A DNA stretch of 64,000 bases from Echeneis naucrates (lineage: Eukaryota; Chordata; Actinopteri; Carangiformes; Echeneidae), in the NCBI RefSeq assembly GCF_900963305.1, contig NC_042514.1, positions 10,113,001-10,177,000 of the forward strand, written 5' to 3'. A program made the translations under genes and the position numbers. This document shows positions 43,053 through 55,220 of the stretch, piece after piece (the first letter of the stretch is position 1; each line of letters opens with the position of its first letter). Under the pieces are notes generated by a model. That model searched no databases. It saw only the letters and a list, made by a program, of their open reading frames with translations, and was not told the origin of the DNA.

Positions 43053-45856
43053 ATGGATTCTGACATATAGACAGGGAAATATTGTGAACACAAAATTATT
43101 TGAATCAGTCTTCAACAGTTAACACTCACCCACCCTCAGGAATTCCTACCAGTTGACCGATCCTGGTTTCAGAAATTCCCACCAACCGACAATGCCTTTG
43201 AGCAGTCTTAGAGACAAGTCAACCCTCTGCAAAAACAACCCCGCTTCATTTTTATTCCCATGACAAGTTATGATCGTACAGATAAGAGAAATTCCTCCAA
43301 CAGATACCTCAGATATCTCTCCCCCTCGAGATGACCTGATAATCTGCAACAACTCTGATTGAGTGCTCTGAAACTTTGCCAGACTCATATATTTATTGAT
43401 TTAGGGTCAGAAGTTAAGGGGTCATCCAATAAAATGTCTGGATTGTGACATAAGGAGTTAAGCATGACATTAGAGCGTGGATGCATTCCTGTTTCCTGAT
43501 AGGAGGAGGGCATCTTTCAGGCGCAGAGCTCAGACATAACAGGGTGGATTACTGTGTGACAGAAAGGTATCTGACCTGGTAGTGCTGCTGATGCTGACTC
43601 TTAGTGTGGCAGCAGCACTATGCTGCTCCCTCTGCTGCCCATTTCTGGTTAAACACAAAAGGAGATGAAAGCAGAAAACAGAAATCCACAATGCAAAAAA
43701 AAAGTAAAAAAAAAAAAAAATTCATAAATAAATAAACAAACTAAACTTGACTGGAGATATTTTGGGAACATTTTGGCTCTTTGTTCTTTCAAATACCTAA
43801 AGGTTATGCTGCACTAGTTTTATTTTTTTAACTATAAATATCTCATGAGCTTATTGAACATTCATGAATAAGAAAAATTGTCCATTCAGTTGTTACGCCA
43901 CATGTCCTGCTGCTGGGCAATGAGTGCACAGGAGGTTTATTAGAGCTTTTCATCTGACGAGGCAGTTAATATTTTCTCCGTCATCCATGAAACCCCACTT
44001 TTACCAGATCTTGCATTGAACTGGAGCATAAGTTTTTGCCTAGTTGCTTTCAACAGCTGCAGTGTTTAACACAAACTATACTTCACATCAGCTTTCAATT
44101 TCACATCAAATCCATTTCTTTTTGCAGAGATTTTTATTATTTTCTATTTGTACGTCTTTTTTGTGGCAATCTCTGGCAATATAAGCTTCATGATGTCATC
44201 AGTTTGAGGCTTTAAAGGAGAACAAAAGTCAAAATAAAAAGTTGATGTTATGGAAATAAAATAATAAAAAGCTCAAATACTCCAGCAGGTATTTCTATTC
44301 ATTAAATTGATCAATTTGGCAATTAGCCGCTCATCTTGTGGCCAAAAGAAAAATTTTCCTGTTAAGTATAATATAAATAACTAAATCTGAACTCTCTCCA
44401 GGCTTCAATCACCCCCCCCCCTTCCTCTTACTAGGCCCCTTCAAGGAATCTCTACATATAAAAAGCTTTTCACCTCCCTCCAGGGAAAGCCAGAGGAATG
44501 CCTGCCTTGCCAAATTCCGTAGTGCTGTTTGTTAGAGCTTACAGTGCTAGCAACACAGGCAACCAAATACCAAAGTGAGAAGTCACTGAGCTGAGACACA
44601 GCTGAACATTACTCCGATGTTGCTGTTGCAATGGCATGACAGTAGAAACAAAAAACATTTTTTTTTTAACTGGTTTTAACTTTATTGTCATTCTATCAAT
44701 GTGTCCATCATTAGGAAAGCAGTAAAACACAACTATTCCCCCTTGTAACCTTTCGGTGTGACTGAGGTTCAGTGCCCCACATGGTTGATATTAACATTCC
44801 ATACGCTCTCTGATGGTGAGGACAAAACAGGCCGCAGGGGAAGGTTCATGACAGCGTTGGCATGGTTCACACATTCCTACATTAGACTAGCTGGAGGGCC
44901 TCAGGGTAGAAGTGGTGGTGGAGCTGATGGGGGTTTGGGAGATGAGTAAACACGAAAATAAGGAGCGTTACAGTACAAGTCTCCTCTCCCTCACTGCTGT
45001 CTGAGATGTCTGGCCAGACTTGTACATATGTGGTATTTTCCTAGATTTCGCAGAGTACAAGAAAGATGGACACTTTTTTGGCTCACTGGCAACAATTTTG
45101 TCTGGATGGAAATGGAAATTATGAATTAATGCTACATTACAGCCACCTTGAAAAACTCAAATATGCGGCCCCCTCCAAGAAGAAAATGCAAAGGAATTCC
45201 ACTTAATATTGTGAATTGAAACAATTAACTTTGCAGCCAAAAGGTAGAATGTGAGGTCTGCCGGTAATGGCGGAATGCACCATGGTGAACAACTTATTAT
45301 TAAATTATCAATAATCTAATTAAATTGAATGTACTAAAAACACAGTCCAGACATATTTGAACTATGAGCTGATGATGAAGTCAACTCTTTCATTCAGAGA
45401 CTTTAGCTGAAGCACTTCCGGTTAGGTCATTTAGCATCCTCAGCACGACAGGCCATTTGTGGTATGTTTAGTATCCTTAAATATAAAAGGTATTGTGGGT
45501 ATGTGCTTATGAGTTGACAAGCAAACAATATGGATTCATTATAGCTGGTACACAGATCAATATATAATCGACAGCAAATCTCTACTAACATCTAACTCAT
45601 TAAAAACCTTCCTGGCCTTCACCATGGAAGTGCACAGCACCTAGTAAAGTTTACTTTTAAGTTTTTGTAGCCAGACTGAGCTGCATCTCTTCACATCTCA
45701 GTGGAATTTAAAAAAATATATTATATACACAGTTTTTCAGGCTCTTAACTGCAACACTGATATTTAATCAGAAAATGTTTAGTGGTATATATATGTACAC
45801 ATATCCCACAAATGTCAGTCAGGGCACTTTGCTAACGTGTATGCTACCTCACTCAA

Positions 45857-48800
45857 TCACTGACCATTCTGTCCAGATGTCTGGGGACGTTCAGGCCCTG
45901 AGCCACTGCGCAGGTACTTGCAGACCGTCTTGACATTGCTCTCTTTTATACACTCAATGTGGCTATCCAGCCTTTGGAACAACTCCTCTGTCCACAGCAC
46001 TTCCTCCTCCACGAAATGAGTCACCATCTTGTCTGCAGGTGACAGTGATGCTGAGTGCTCCTGGAAGGAGGAAAAACACACAATGGTAGGATCCTTTGCC
46101 TAAAAAACAGCATGGTAACATGTTACCTACATCACAACTGTAGGCTAACAGGCTTATTTTTCATTAAACTCACTGGTGGAGAAATAGACAGAGTTTTCTC
46201 CCTGGACTCTTCGGAGCTCAAGCTTTGAACATCAGATTCATTTGAGCTTGTGGTTGGCACAGATTTTCTCCTGTTGCTGGTGGAGGAGGAAGAGGAGCTG
46301 TCTTGGGTCTGACTGCAGGGCTGGTCTGTAAAGAGCTTTTGGATCTCCCCTTCATACTGACAGGTGTTCTCCTGCAGCGTAGCCCTTGAGGCCTCAGTCG
46401 CTTCCTGGGATTTGTGATGCGTGGCATCTGCATTACTGCACACAAGAGAAGTAAGAGCATCATTGTTCAGTTTCTTTTTTTTTTTCTATCATTCTTTGGC
46501 CATTTTGCACCCTTACTGTATAATATCCTGATCAGAAGTCAAATCCAATGTGCAGACAGTATACGCCCCAACTATTATTGGGTGTTGGGTGACCCAAGGA
46601 CAACATTTCTTTAGGTGTGACTGTGCACATGGCACCTACCTGTTCCAAACAGGCTGTGGTTGGTCAGTTATGGCATGGCAGAGTGAGGCTTTCTCGTATT
46701 TATCATGGCTGGACACTCCTGATTGGCTACACATATCACAAAGAGCTTGCCTTAGCTTTTGATTCTCTTGTTCCAGACTACTCAAAGAAGACACATAACT
46801 GTCCCTCAGGGATGCCAGTGAGATGTCTCCCCCCTGAGAAGAGAGAAGTGATTCAGGGAGTAAAAAACAAAGAGAGAGATGAGTCAGATTTAGCCTGCCT
46901 TCGGCTGTCCATGCTATGACTACATTACCAACCATGTCGAAGCGGACAAACCTTGGGTGACTGAGACTCCAGTCTATGCAGGAGGCCCTTCAGATGGTGG
47001 TTCTCAGTCTGTAGAGTCTCCAGCTGCGTCTGTGTCATCTGAGAAAGTCAGAAACAAGTCAACTGTGACTATTTTCTATTTTTCTGAGCCTGAAGGTAGA
47101 TGCCACTCAAAGAAATAAACAATCAGACTTCAGTTGGAGACTAATTAAATATATAAAAAAAAAATAATAATAATAATCCAAAACTACAACAATCAAACTG
47201 AATGAAAAATATTCTGTGACATCAATGTGAATGTTGTGCAGCAACACAACTGAGAATGCCAAAGTTTTCCATCTGGGAATAATACTAACAATCATAACAA
47301 TTGATTAGTTTTATTATTAATGACCTATCATTTGTGTAGACTATTGCATGAGAAGTCTGTGGACACTTGTTCATTTGTTTACTTTAAGTTCAGCTGCCTT
47401 CTGTGCAGCCCGCTCCATCTCCCCACAAAGCTGCTGCTTGATGCTGGATGAAGAGCTTCCCAGTGAGGCGATCGTAACTTCTCGCTGGTGCAGCTCGCTG
47501 GTCAGTTTTGACACCTCCTTCCTCATCCCCTCCACCTCCGCACTGCGAGTCTGATGGGTCCTTTGAAGCTCCTCTCTCAGCTGAAGCAAAGTAAGTTTGT
47601 GAAACAAAAAGTTTCGACCAAGATAATATGGAAGGTCTATGCAAGTATGACCAACCTGCCAATTAAATGAATTACATATAAATAGAATTTAAGACCAAAA
47701 GAAAAAATAAGTCATTTGATTTTTGCTCCAGTAAATCCTCTAAATCACTGACAGTGGCACTGATGAATTTATGAATCATTATTTTACATTTTCATCATTA
47801 TTAAATCTGTCTCTTATGGTGATTTATTTGAAAGGAAGCTTGTGAAGCTGCTTAACAGTAGAAATAGCATTGATAATGGGAATAGCTGAGGGAAATATTT
47901 GCTCTCTGTATGTCTCTGACCTTTTTCACCTCTGCAACAGTGGACTCATGCTCTGCTTTTATGCTTCTTAGTTGCTGTTCTGTCTTTGACTGGGTGGCTC
48001 TTTGTTGCTTCATCTCATCCAGTCTGAGTAAACCATCAAAACATGACAGGGACAAAATATGACCTGAAACCAGTGTTGGTTTTGTTCACTTGAAAACAAA
48101 CTGATTGTAAAGGTGATAATAATGTGAGTGTGTAAAGACTCCTGTTTTCACCTCTTTTTGAGATATGCCAGTTCAGCCTTGAGATGAACCTCATATGCTT
48201 GGGCGCAGTGAAGTTTGGTTGAAGTCCTCTCCAAATTTTGTCTCAGGGTCTCTACACCAGCACAGCCCTGTGCTGCTAAACAGTTTTCCAGAGAGCTGCA
48301 CACACAAGACCATCCACAAAACACAACTTCATCTTTCTGCTGTTCATTTGGACAAAAAAACAAAAAAGAAACAACAAAACAGCAGTCACACAACAGTGCT
48401 TCCTCCCCATAGCAACACTGCCCTCTTGGGTAACTGTAGCTTTATTGCATCTTGACTGACATTCACTCACCAAATTACTTGCTCTTTAACCTGCAGGACT
48501 TGTTTGAGTCTCGCTGCTTCATTCCGAAGCCTCTGGTGTTCAAAACTGGCTCGCCGCACTAATGTATCTTTAGGGTCCCGTGTGGCGTGTAGCTCCTCCT
48601 GCTCCTCTGAAAACAACTGTAAAACAGCCGAGGACCGTCAGGTGATAAGAGAAACATTTCAGCCTTACTGGGTCTAATGCAGTTGAATAAATTGGCTATT
48701 CGTGTGTGTATGTCGCTATTCGGGGTGCTGACCATGGAATCAGCAGGGAGGCAGGATGACTGTCAGATACACTCCAAGGAGTGAATGGCAACTGACAGGA

Positions 48801-50670
48801 TTTGTTATTTTCAATGTCAGTGTTATATTAAGAATCTCCACAATAGACTTAATTTATCTCACTTTTCTGATGCATCACCTGAAATGTTATTTTTATTGTC
48901 ATCGCTCTGCTGATATCAGACTGTGGTTCTGTTGCCAGATGTCACTGACTTAAACTGAAGACAAACTCATGCATCGCATGTTTCACAAAAAAGGCAACTT
49001 TTCTCAGAAAAGATTTATATTTCTCCACATTAATATACAGAAAATAATTATGCTTACCAAACTGTTGCTCAAAACCATTTGAAAGAATTCCTTTTTTGAA
49101 ATGATATTATTGCAGAATGGCAGAGGGCTCCACTCAAAGTGGAGTCTCAAAACGCATCATGATCACCTCCATCTGCCACGTTTATACATGTAAGTCACTG
49201 AGCGTACCTGCTGCTCTCTCCGGTACTGTCGCAGACCCACCTCCTGCGGTTGAAGTTGTTCCAGTTCAAGCTCCTGTGAATACGGGCTGTCTTTCCTCTT
49301 CTCCAGCTGTGCACGCAGACTCTGCACTTCTAAGCAGCACTCCCGATGCTCCTTCTCCATTTGCCGAGATGTCTGCTGGGACTGGGAATTAAATCACAGA
49401 AAATATGAAAAATTACCTGTTTCCATGTTGCTTCAATGTTAAACCATGGCTGATTTGACATTGCCCATAATATTCTGCTTTTACTTTCACTTGTGCAAGC
49501 TCATCAGTCAGGCGCTTATTTTGATCCTCCAGTGTTGTCAGCTGTTTCTGGTACTGGATGTGTTGCAGCTCCAACTCTGAGGAGCGCTGACGATATTCCT
49601 GCAGTTCAGGGTAAGGATTATTGTGATCAACATAAGCAGTGGATAGCAGTAAAGGGCTTTTATAGGTGACTAGGATCTTTTCTAGAGGAGATGTAAAGTT
49701 AAATATCATGTACCTCAACTTTTTCATGCAGTTGAATCACCTCTGGCACGTGTGTTGGCTTTGCTCCTCCACTGGACTCCTTGTATTGTTTGCGCTGCAG
49801 CTTGGAGTAACTTCTCTTTAATCTATCAAACTGCGTGATAAAATGCTAATAATTCCTTTGTCCACATATATCACACACATATCTCTGTTGGAAGACGATT
49901 CTTAAAATTTTAAATCTTTCAAAGCAAAACTATGCTGTCAAATTCAGTTTAAATCCAGACAAATTTTGAGTGTGCATATAAATGAACTACCATTTGACCA
50001 ACTGACCCGCTGCTTAACTGTGTTGCATACAGTTTGTCTTACCTCTTCACTGACTTTCTGCAGTTGCTGTTTGTACTTTGCAACTAACTCTTGTCGATCA
50101 GTCTGGACATCTTCTAGCTGCTTGTGGAGCAATCTGATCTGCATTTGGGTTGGTATTATGAAAATAAGGATCAAAACTTTCAGACATCATTTAGGAGCAT
50201 CATGCAGTATCATGCAAAAGTTCTAGTGACTAAATTCAAATGACATTTAATCAAAATGTTGAAAACCCAAATTAAATGCACCAGGAAACCCTCACTGATG
50301 CAGCTGAATCAAGAAACATTACTGCGCTTCAGTAAAGGTCTTTTCACCTCCAGGTCTCTTCGCTCTGTGAGACTCATGGAGGTCTTTAGCTCCTCTTCTG
50401 TACTTTTCAGTCTGACACCCATCGCCTGGATCTCAGCCTCCCACTCCCTCTTCTGATGGTTGATCATGATGTCAATCTGTCGCATCAGCTCCTGGAGCTC
50501 TGGCTCACACGATGAGAGGACTGAGCTGGAACAAATATGAAAATATGAACACAAGATGGTGTTGGTTAGATCTCTCACTCTAGGTGTGATGTCAGGTCAA
50601 AGTTAGCCACTGGCTGCAGCCAAGCTAACCTTAGATCAGGGTTTTGCAGAGATCCCAGAGAAGCCTCCAT
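45857..50670 (-). CDS. cep63: centrosomal protein CEP63, complete
   Basis: Centriolar coiled-coil protein that partners CEP152 to start centriole duplication; human mutations cause a Seckel-type microcephaly. Fourteen coding exons, 5' to 3': 50630-50670, 50348-50525, 50043-50138, 49714-49830, 49491-49598, 49208-49381, 48471-48616, 48152-48295, 47921-48023, 47383-47580, 46952-47038, 46640-46833, 46174-46435, 45857-46060. They total 2052 nt, or 683 residues; human CEP63 has 703. The N-terminus has [17 protein letters not shown], matching human TSCEAELQELMKQIDIM. Long Gln/Glu-rich coiled coil follows. [19 protein letters not shown] and [14 protein letters not shown] match CEP63 better than its paralogue DEUP1. 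A Ser-rich linker leads to the C-terminal [20 protein letters not shown] segment, the CEP152-binding end. A few residues diverge at the extreme C-terminus. Every border keeps phase. Confidence 0.95.
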
Positions 50671-51215
50671 CAGGTCGGACCTGTTAGAAGTCAGCAGTTA
50701 GCTGACAGTTAAGTTCACTGACCAAGCGACCTAAGAAAGACTGACGATAAACCATAATTACACACAGCTACACTTAATTAGACCAATGCAACAACTAACG
50801 CCGCATCGGCTGATCAGATGAACAAAGTTTCTCACACAGCTGAAGTTGTAGTTTTAGCTCCTCTCACTACTTTTGTTGACATCGTTAACAGAACTGCACC
50901 TTCAGCTGCCCCGGCACGATGGCTTCCTGATGTAAGGCGGTAACCCCGCCTCCATCCTGTGACGTCAGCACGTCGCTGCTCTCGTGAACAAACAGTGCAA
51001 GAACGGAAACCTACGGTGGGTCTCTGAAAGGTACACAATGAGGCGACACTTTGTGTCACACACTGTACGAACCTCGTCTGGTCAGTCTTTATGTCCACGG
51101 TTTGAGGATTAATTTGAATTTAACGAAGAAATAATGAATACATAGATGGCATGCACAGTTACTGAGTGTAAGTTTGACCGGATAAATTGTGTTGTGCCGC
51201 CTCCTCTGGACACGT
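50671..51215. promoter_or_regulatory. cep63 leader and promoter region
   Basis: The ATG exon begins at an acceptor (CTAACAG) just right of the start codon at 50670, so cep63 has at least one noncoding upstream exon. It probably lies at about 50.85-51.0 kb, where G+C and CpG rise. No TATA box is clear. The two tRNA genes follow within about 0.2-0.5 kb on the other side and point away. The transcription start is not resolved. Confidence 0.5.
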
Positions 51216-51287
51216 GGCTCGTTGGTCTAGGGGTATGATTCTCGCTTCGGGTGCGAGAGGTCCCGGGTTCAAATCCCGGACGAGCCC
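51216..51287 (+). tRNA. tRNA-Pro (CGG)
   Basis: This is a 72-nt cloverleaf. Acceptor GGCTCGT pairs with ACGAGCC, with discriminator C at 51287. The anticodon stem CTCGC/GCGAG encloses a 7-nt loop with anticodon CGG at 51248-51250, which reads CCG proline codons. The A box (TGGTCTAGGGG) and B box (GGTTCAAATCC) are intact, and a TTTT terminator follows at 51291-51294. There is no intron and CCA is not encoded, as usual for eukaryotes. It looks functional. Confidence 0.97.
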
Positions 51288-51499
51288 TCCTTTTCCTGAG
51301 CCGGCGCTGAGGGTGACATGAAGCTAGTCTGAGCTGCCTGCTAACGTTTTCCGTGTCATAAGGACAGGCAGAACACATTTCTGTTCACCTAGTTCACTGT
51401 GAAATTAGCTATGGCGGACAGGAGTACCGGATGTTATCACCCAGGACAGAAACAGTATACACTCCGATTTAAGCTCTTCAGTCCGCCTCCTGTCACAGC

Positions 51500-51571
51500 G
51501 GCTCGTTGGTCTAGGGGTATGATTCTCGCTTTGGGTGCGAGAGGTCCCGGGTTCAAATCCCGGACGAGCCC
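51500..51571 (+). tRNA. tRNA-Pro (TGG)
   Basis: This 72-nt gene is identical to the tRNA at 51216 except for one base, the first anticodon position, giving TGG at 51532-51534. It reads CCA, and CCG or other proline codons by wobble after modification. The promoter boxes are intact and a TTTTT terminator lies at 51574-51578. Starts of the two genes are 284 bp apart; the flanks are unrelated, so the pair is not a simple recent duplication of a longer block. Confidence 0.97.
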
Positions 51572-51746
51572 ACTTTTTCTTCCTCAGAATCCTCCTTCAA
51601 ATTTACATCAACAATTTAAAACTTTGTTTTGTTTTTTTTTCCGCTGAACCACGGAGAACCTGTTTGTTGCCCCTCCTCCCCGGTCTCTGAGTGAACAAAG
51701 GCCGCCCCACCCCGCTGCCTGCCCAGCTGTTCATCTGTGGAGGATT

Positions 51747-51862
51747 CAGACAGACAGGCAGACAGACAGGCAGGCAGTCAGACAGGCAGACAGGCGGGCA
51801 GGCAGACAGTCAGGCAGTCAGTCAGTCAGACAGACAGGCAGGCAGTCAGTCAGGCAGACAGG
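51747..51862. repeat. CAGN tetranucleotide array in the RING gene leader
   Basis: About 29 units of CAGA, CAGG and CAGT are mixed with no fixed order. They lie in what is probably the noncoding first exon of the downstream RING gene, whose donor (GTGAGT) is near 51979. An open frame runs through the array, but it is low complexity and has no homologue that I know. Length variation between individuals is likely. Confidence 0.85.
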
Positions 51863-52363
51863 TTCCTGCTCCGCCCCACAGACACAGAGGACCGAGCGGA
51901 CTGACAGACCTCCTTTCACTGCAGAGAGGCTGAGCAGCTCCGGCTGAAGGGACATCATCAGAGAGAGCTTCAGCAAAGTGTGAGTAAACTAAGACTTGTA
52001 TGGAGGATGCTGGTGTGTTGTGTTATATTTTTATTTTATTTGAAGTTATCCAATCAGACTCAGGAGGAATAAACTCCACATATCAGAGTAACCATTTAAT
52101 TCAAGAGTAATCACATTTTCTCGTTGTTGAAATTCTTATTTATTAATCAGTTCATATTTACAAAGCAAAACTTGTATTAATAATTTGATCTAACATTTTA
52201 TAACAATTTCATGCCAGCTGGGAAACAGGAACGAACAAAAGGATCTCTTTCCACACAGCTGTCATCAGTACACGCTCCTAAATTTCAGAAGTTTCCTGCT
52301 AAACGTCTCCTTGGAGTAATTTTGACTCTGACTATCAGCTTCTCCGACCAGTTCAGCGGGACT

Positions 52364-53264
52364 ATGGTTCTGTGTGAGGACACAGAGTGCAGCGTCTGCC
52401 TGTTGCCCTACTCGAGGATGGACAGGATCCCCCGGGTGCTGCACTGCAGACACACCTTTTGTGACCCCTGCCTGGAGACCATGTCGCAGGTCAGGAGTGG
52501 GCTGCTGATGGTGGGCTGCCCTTTGTGTCGCCGGGTGACCTGCGTCGGCCGCGGCCTCAGCCTGCAGGAAGCTCTGTGGGTCAACAGCAGGCTGTGGGAA
52601 CAGATACCAGAGGACGATGATGCAGCCGGAGAGGAGCAGGAGGAGGACAAGCTGAAACAGGAAACTGAGGGGGAGACGTTAGAGGCCAAACAACCTGCTG
52701 TACAACCCGAATGGTGAGTACGAAGGTGTAAACACACTAAAATAACAAAGAGCGGCTTTGATAAATTGTTGAATGTTGAATGTAGTTTCTTTAGATTTTC
52801 TGTCAGAAACATACGTCTGACATTTGACCTCTCTGTTGCCAATCATTTTCTTTGAAACAACATGACGATGTGACAGGTGTTTTGAATTTGAAGAATGTTA
52901 ACCGGCTGTACAGAGCCATAACACACTGACGTTACGCAGCACAACTTCTCATTAGCACCTCAGTTCAGTAGAGCCACGCTATGTGGCAGCAGGCTGACGT
53001 TCATACGTTTCACTTTTCAGTGTTTCTTTGAGGCCCCGCAGAACCAAGCTCAAATTGCGTGCCTTCTTTCGAAGGTTTAGTTTGACGAAGCAAAATCAAG
53101 AGAGGATTGTTTCAGGCAGCAATGTGTAAGTCCCCCTTTTCTGCTCAATTGTTGTGATTCTGGAGAATTTCTGTGGTGGGCTAATTATATTCTGTTTTTG
53201 TTTGCTCATTTTGTGAAGGGAAATGAAATCTTGGCGAAGACTCTCTCACGAAGAAACACTTTAA
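52364..53264 (+). CDS. small RING-finger protein, probable E3 ubiquitin ligase, unassigned
   Basis: Three coding exons: 52364-52713, 53021-53125, 53219-53264, giving 166 residues. The start at 52364 lies 7 nt after an acceptor at 52357, so exon 1 is noncoding and ends near 51979. An N-terminal C3HC4 RING has ligands C9, C12, C28, H30, C33, C36, C52 and C55, which is complete zinc spacing. A Leu-rich stretch (ALWVNSRLWEQI) follows, then a strongly acidic linker (EDDDAAGEEQEEDK), and a basic tail with KLKLRAFFRRF, ending SWRRLSHEETL. No transmembrane segment is seen. The layout, RING then LW motif then acidic then basic tail, reminds me of the small RNF208/RNF227-type RING proteins, but I cannot name it. 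The ubiquitin ligase role is inferred from the RING alone. AATAAA lies at 53589-53594. Confidence 0.85.
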
Positions 53265-53588
53265 AAACGGACCAAGGCAGTGTTAGCAGATAAAACTGCT
53301 CCTTGAAGACTCCAACTCATCTGTGGAAGGAAAGTAAAGGCCGTTAGGACCAAGAATCCATTTGTGTTCCTGTCAAGACAATGTTTTGTCCGCAGCTAAA
53401 GGTGCCCTGTCTCCCCATTATTTATTCTGGCTTAATTCTCCCAGCTGGTGCTGTGGGATTTGGTTCAGCTGTCCCAGTGGGGCCAACACCCCGAGACCCC
53501 TCATGACAGATGGTCTCCTGAGGACGTTCTCTTTTATATAGCCACTGCTGAACGCTTTCTTTTATTTATGATAGTTGGCAGAATATTG

Positions 53589-53594
53589 AATAAA
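53589..53594 (+). terminator. poly(A) signal of the RING gene
   Basis: AATAAA lies 325 nt after the stop codon at 53264, followed by a T-rich stretch. It is the first clear signal downstream on the plus strand. Confidence 0.65.
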
Positions 53595-55220
53595 ACACTT
53601 TTTTAAAAAAAGAATTCTTTATCTGTGTTTTTATTTACTAAATGACACTGATACTGACGCTGTTGTGCTACCACTTAAAAGACTCATGAGCTCAACACAA
53701 AGACAAAATACTTTTCCACTTCCTTCTGTGAAATATTTACGACACATTACAAATTTATGTGACTAAAAATACGTGAAGCCACCAGGAGATCTGTGAAGCT
53801 CCTGAATCTCCTGGCATAATGTGACTGTTGTGACTGTGTGTGAGATACACAACAAAATATATCACAAAAGATTCACTCAACCATGAAAGTGGATTATAAA
53901 CTCCATTCAGAGAGTATCTGGCAAATATTCCATGTTAGAAAATATTAGAAATCTGGATAATCACTTTAATGGAAATGGTCTTTAGTCTTACTACACAGTC
54001 ATAAAGAGGTCATTGTTATTAAGTCTGTTGGGAGACACAATGGTAGGAGGGAGGAAACAGTTAGCTACCATACTGGTTTGGTGCATGACGAGTTTTAACA
54101 GGCTGCACTAACTGTTCCTCTATGTAATGTCTTTCTGCTGCCATATATATCTCATGTTTCAGTATTATCACAGTGACTGATTTGAGCTCCACTAAAATGC
54201 CAAACAGGGAGTTACAGCCAACTTCTAAATGGTCTGGCATCAGCAACGTTTGGCTGTAACAGCTGCAGTCTGGACTGCAGCAGGAAGTCGGCAGCCAGGC
54301 AGACGGCAAACAAACAAACAGAGTTGTGAAAATGGCATGATACCAGTTTCAGTTTCGCAATTTAGTGACTGGCTCCTATTGTGGTTCTCGTAGTGTGGAT
54401 CAATGGGATTAAGTTGGAACTGAACAGAGACCAACTCTAAGAGCAGATCAAGGAGGTGCCCAGATCACTGACTCAGCTTAAATTATCAACAAACAACAGC
54501 AGAAAAGCACTGCATTACTCATAGGGTACCCAAAATTAATACAAAAGGATTAGATGCTTTAAAAGTCCTGTAAGTGTCACCTGTTTTTCATTTTAACTCT
54601 TTATTGTGTAAAATTACATAATTACAGTTGATCAGTGTACTGGATAGTCAAGGATTTTAATGTTTTGCTCTGAAACTGGTTAGAAGTATCAAATAGCATC
54701 AAATAGGAATACTCTTCAGCATAGTAAGTAACTAAGTATTAAAAATTGTCATAAACTATTGTAAGTTGAGTAAATGTACATTTCAGTACTGCAGGGCTCT
54801 CTGGTCAGTCTGATTAATGAGGTTGTTACACAAAGTCTTCGTGACAAAACAATGGCTCAAGATGGTTTCCTCACTGTTGCCCCTTCCAGCTAATAGTACA
54901 TTCCTGTCTGAATATGTGTACAGCTGCAGATGAGCTTAGTACTACAAATGGAATTTAACAATAATACTGAATGCACTCATGTTTTGCTATAACAGGTTAC
55001 AGAAGAACTGGTGGGCAAGTGTATTTAGCTTTAGACAGTCAGGCTAGCTGTCACTTTATGCTAATTTAGTTAGCATGGCAAACATTTGAATTGCTTGACT
55101 TCAATTCACTCTGGGCAGAGAGATTGTATTATATATTATTATTATTAAAGGTATTACTTACAAACAGAGGACAGTGCAGAAGACAGGTTAAAGAAGGTTA
55201 AAGAAGAGAAGGCATTCTGC
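53595..55220. other. gap between the RING gene and the rab6b 3' end
   Basis: The two genes converge here. The DNA is AT-rich, with only short open frames that have no splice partners. No repeat family was recognised with confidence. Confidence 0.6.

Larger units (their letters stand above)
31030..45856. other. long gene-free interval between the amotl2 promoter and cep63 3' end
   Basis: No recognisable spliced or single-exon gene on either strand across nearly 15 kb. The longest open frames (up to 145 codons) have no domain and no splice partners. The interval holds dispersed repeat copies near 32.7 and 33.9 kb, a TEAD-type palindrome at 37.75 kb, a possible regulatory cluster near 38.8 kb, a short TTAGGG tract at 39.9 kb and a (CA)n tract at 43.0 kb. 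The human counterpart, between AMOTL2 and CEP63, carries ANAPC13; I looked for its conserved sequence and did not see it. The cep63 3'UTR should occupy the far right, just below 45857. Confidence 0.6.

Noticed and set aside
31030-45856. Search for anapc13 or another gene between amotl2 and cep63
   Set aside because: Human has ANAPC13 next to CEP63, but I found nothing resembling it on either strand here. Absence by eye is not proof of loss.
45857-50670. Alternative naming of the coiled-coil gene as deup1
   Set aside because: The HQREVTIAS plus Ser-rich stretch, [11 protein letters not shown] and the C-terminal VEEE..RLDSH block fit CEP63 better, and amotl2 and rab6b neighbours agree with the CEP63 locus.
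51691-51933. Plus-strand 80-codon frame through the CAGN array
   Set aside because: The product is low-complexity Gln/Ser/Arg/Asp repeat. The array lies in a probable noncoding first exon, and the recognised RING frame starts later.
52211-52363. Upstream in-frame start for the RING protein at 52211
   Set aside because: The added 51 residues precede a good splice acceptor at 52355-52356 and are not RING-family sequence. The ATG at 52364, just after the acceptor, is the better start.
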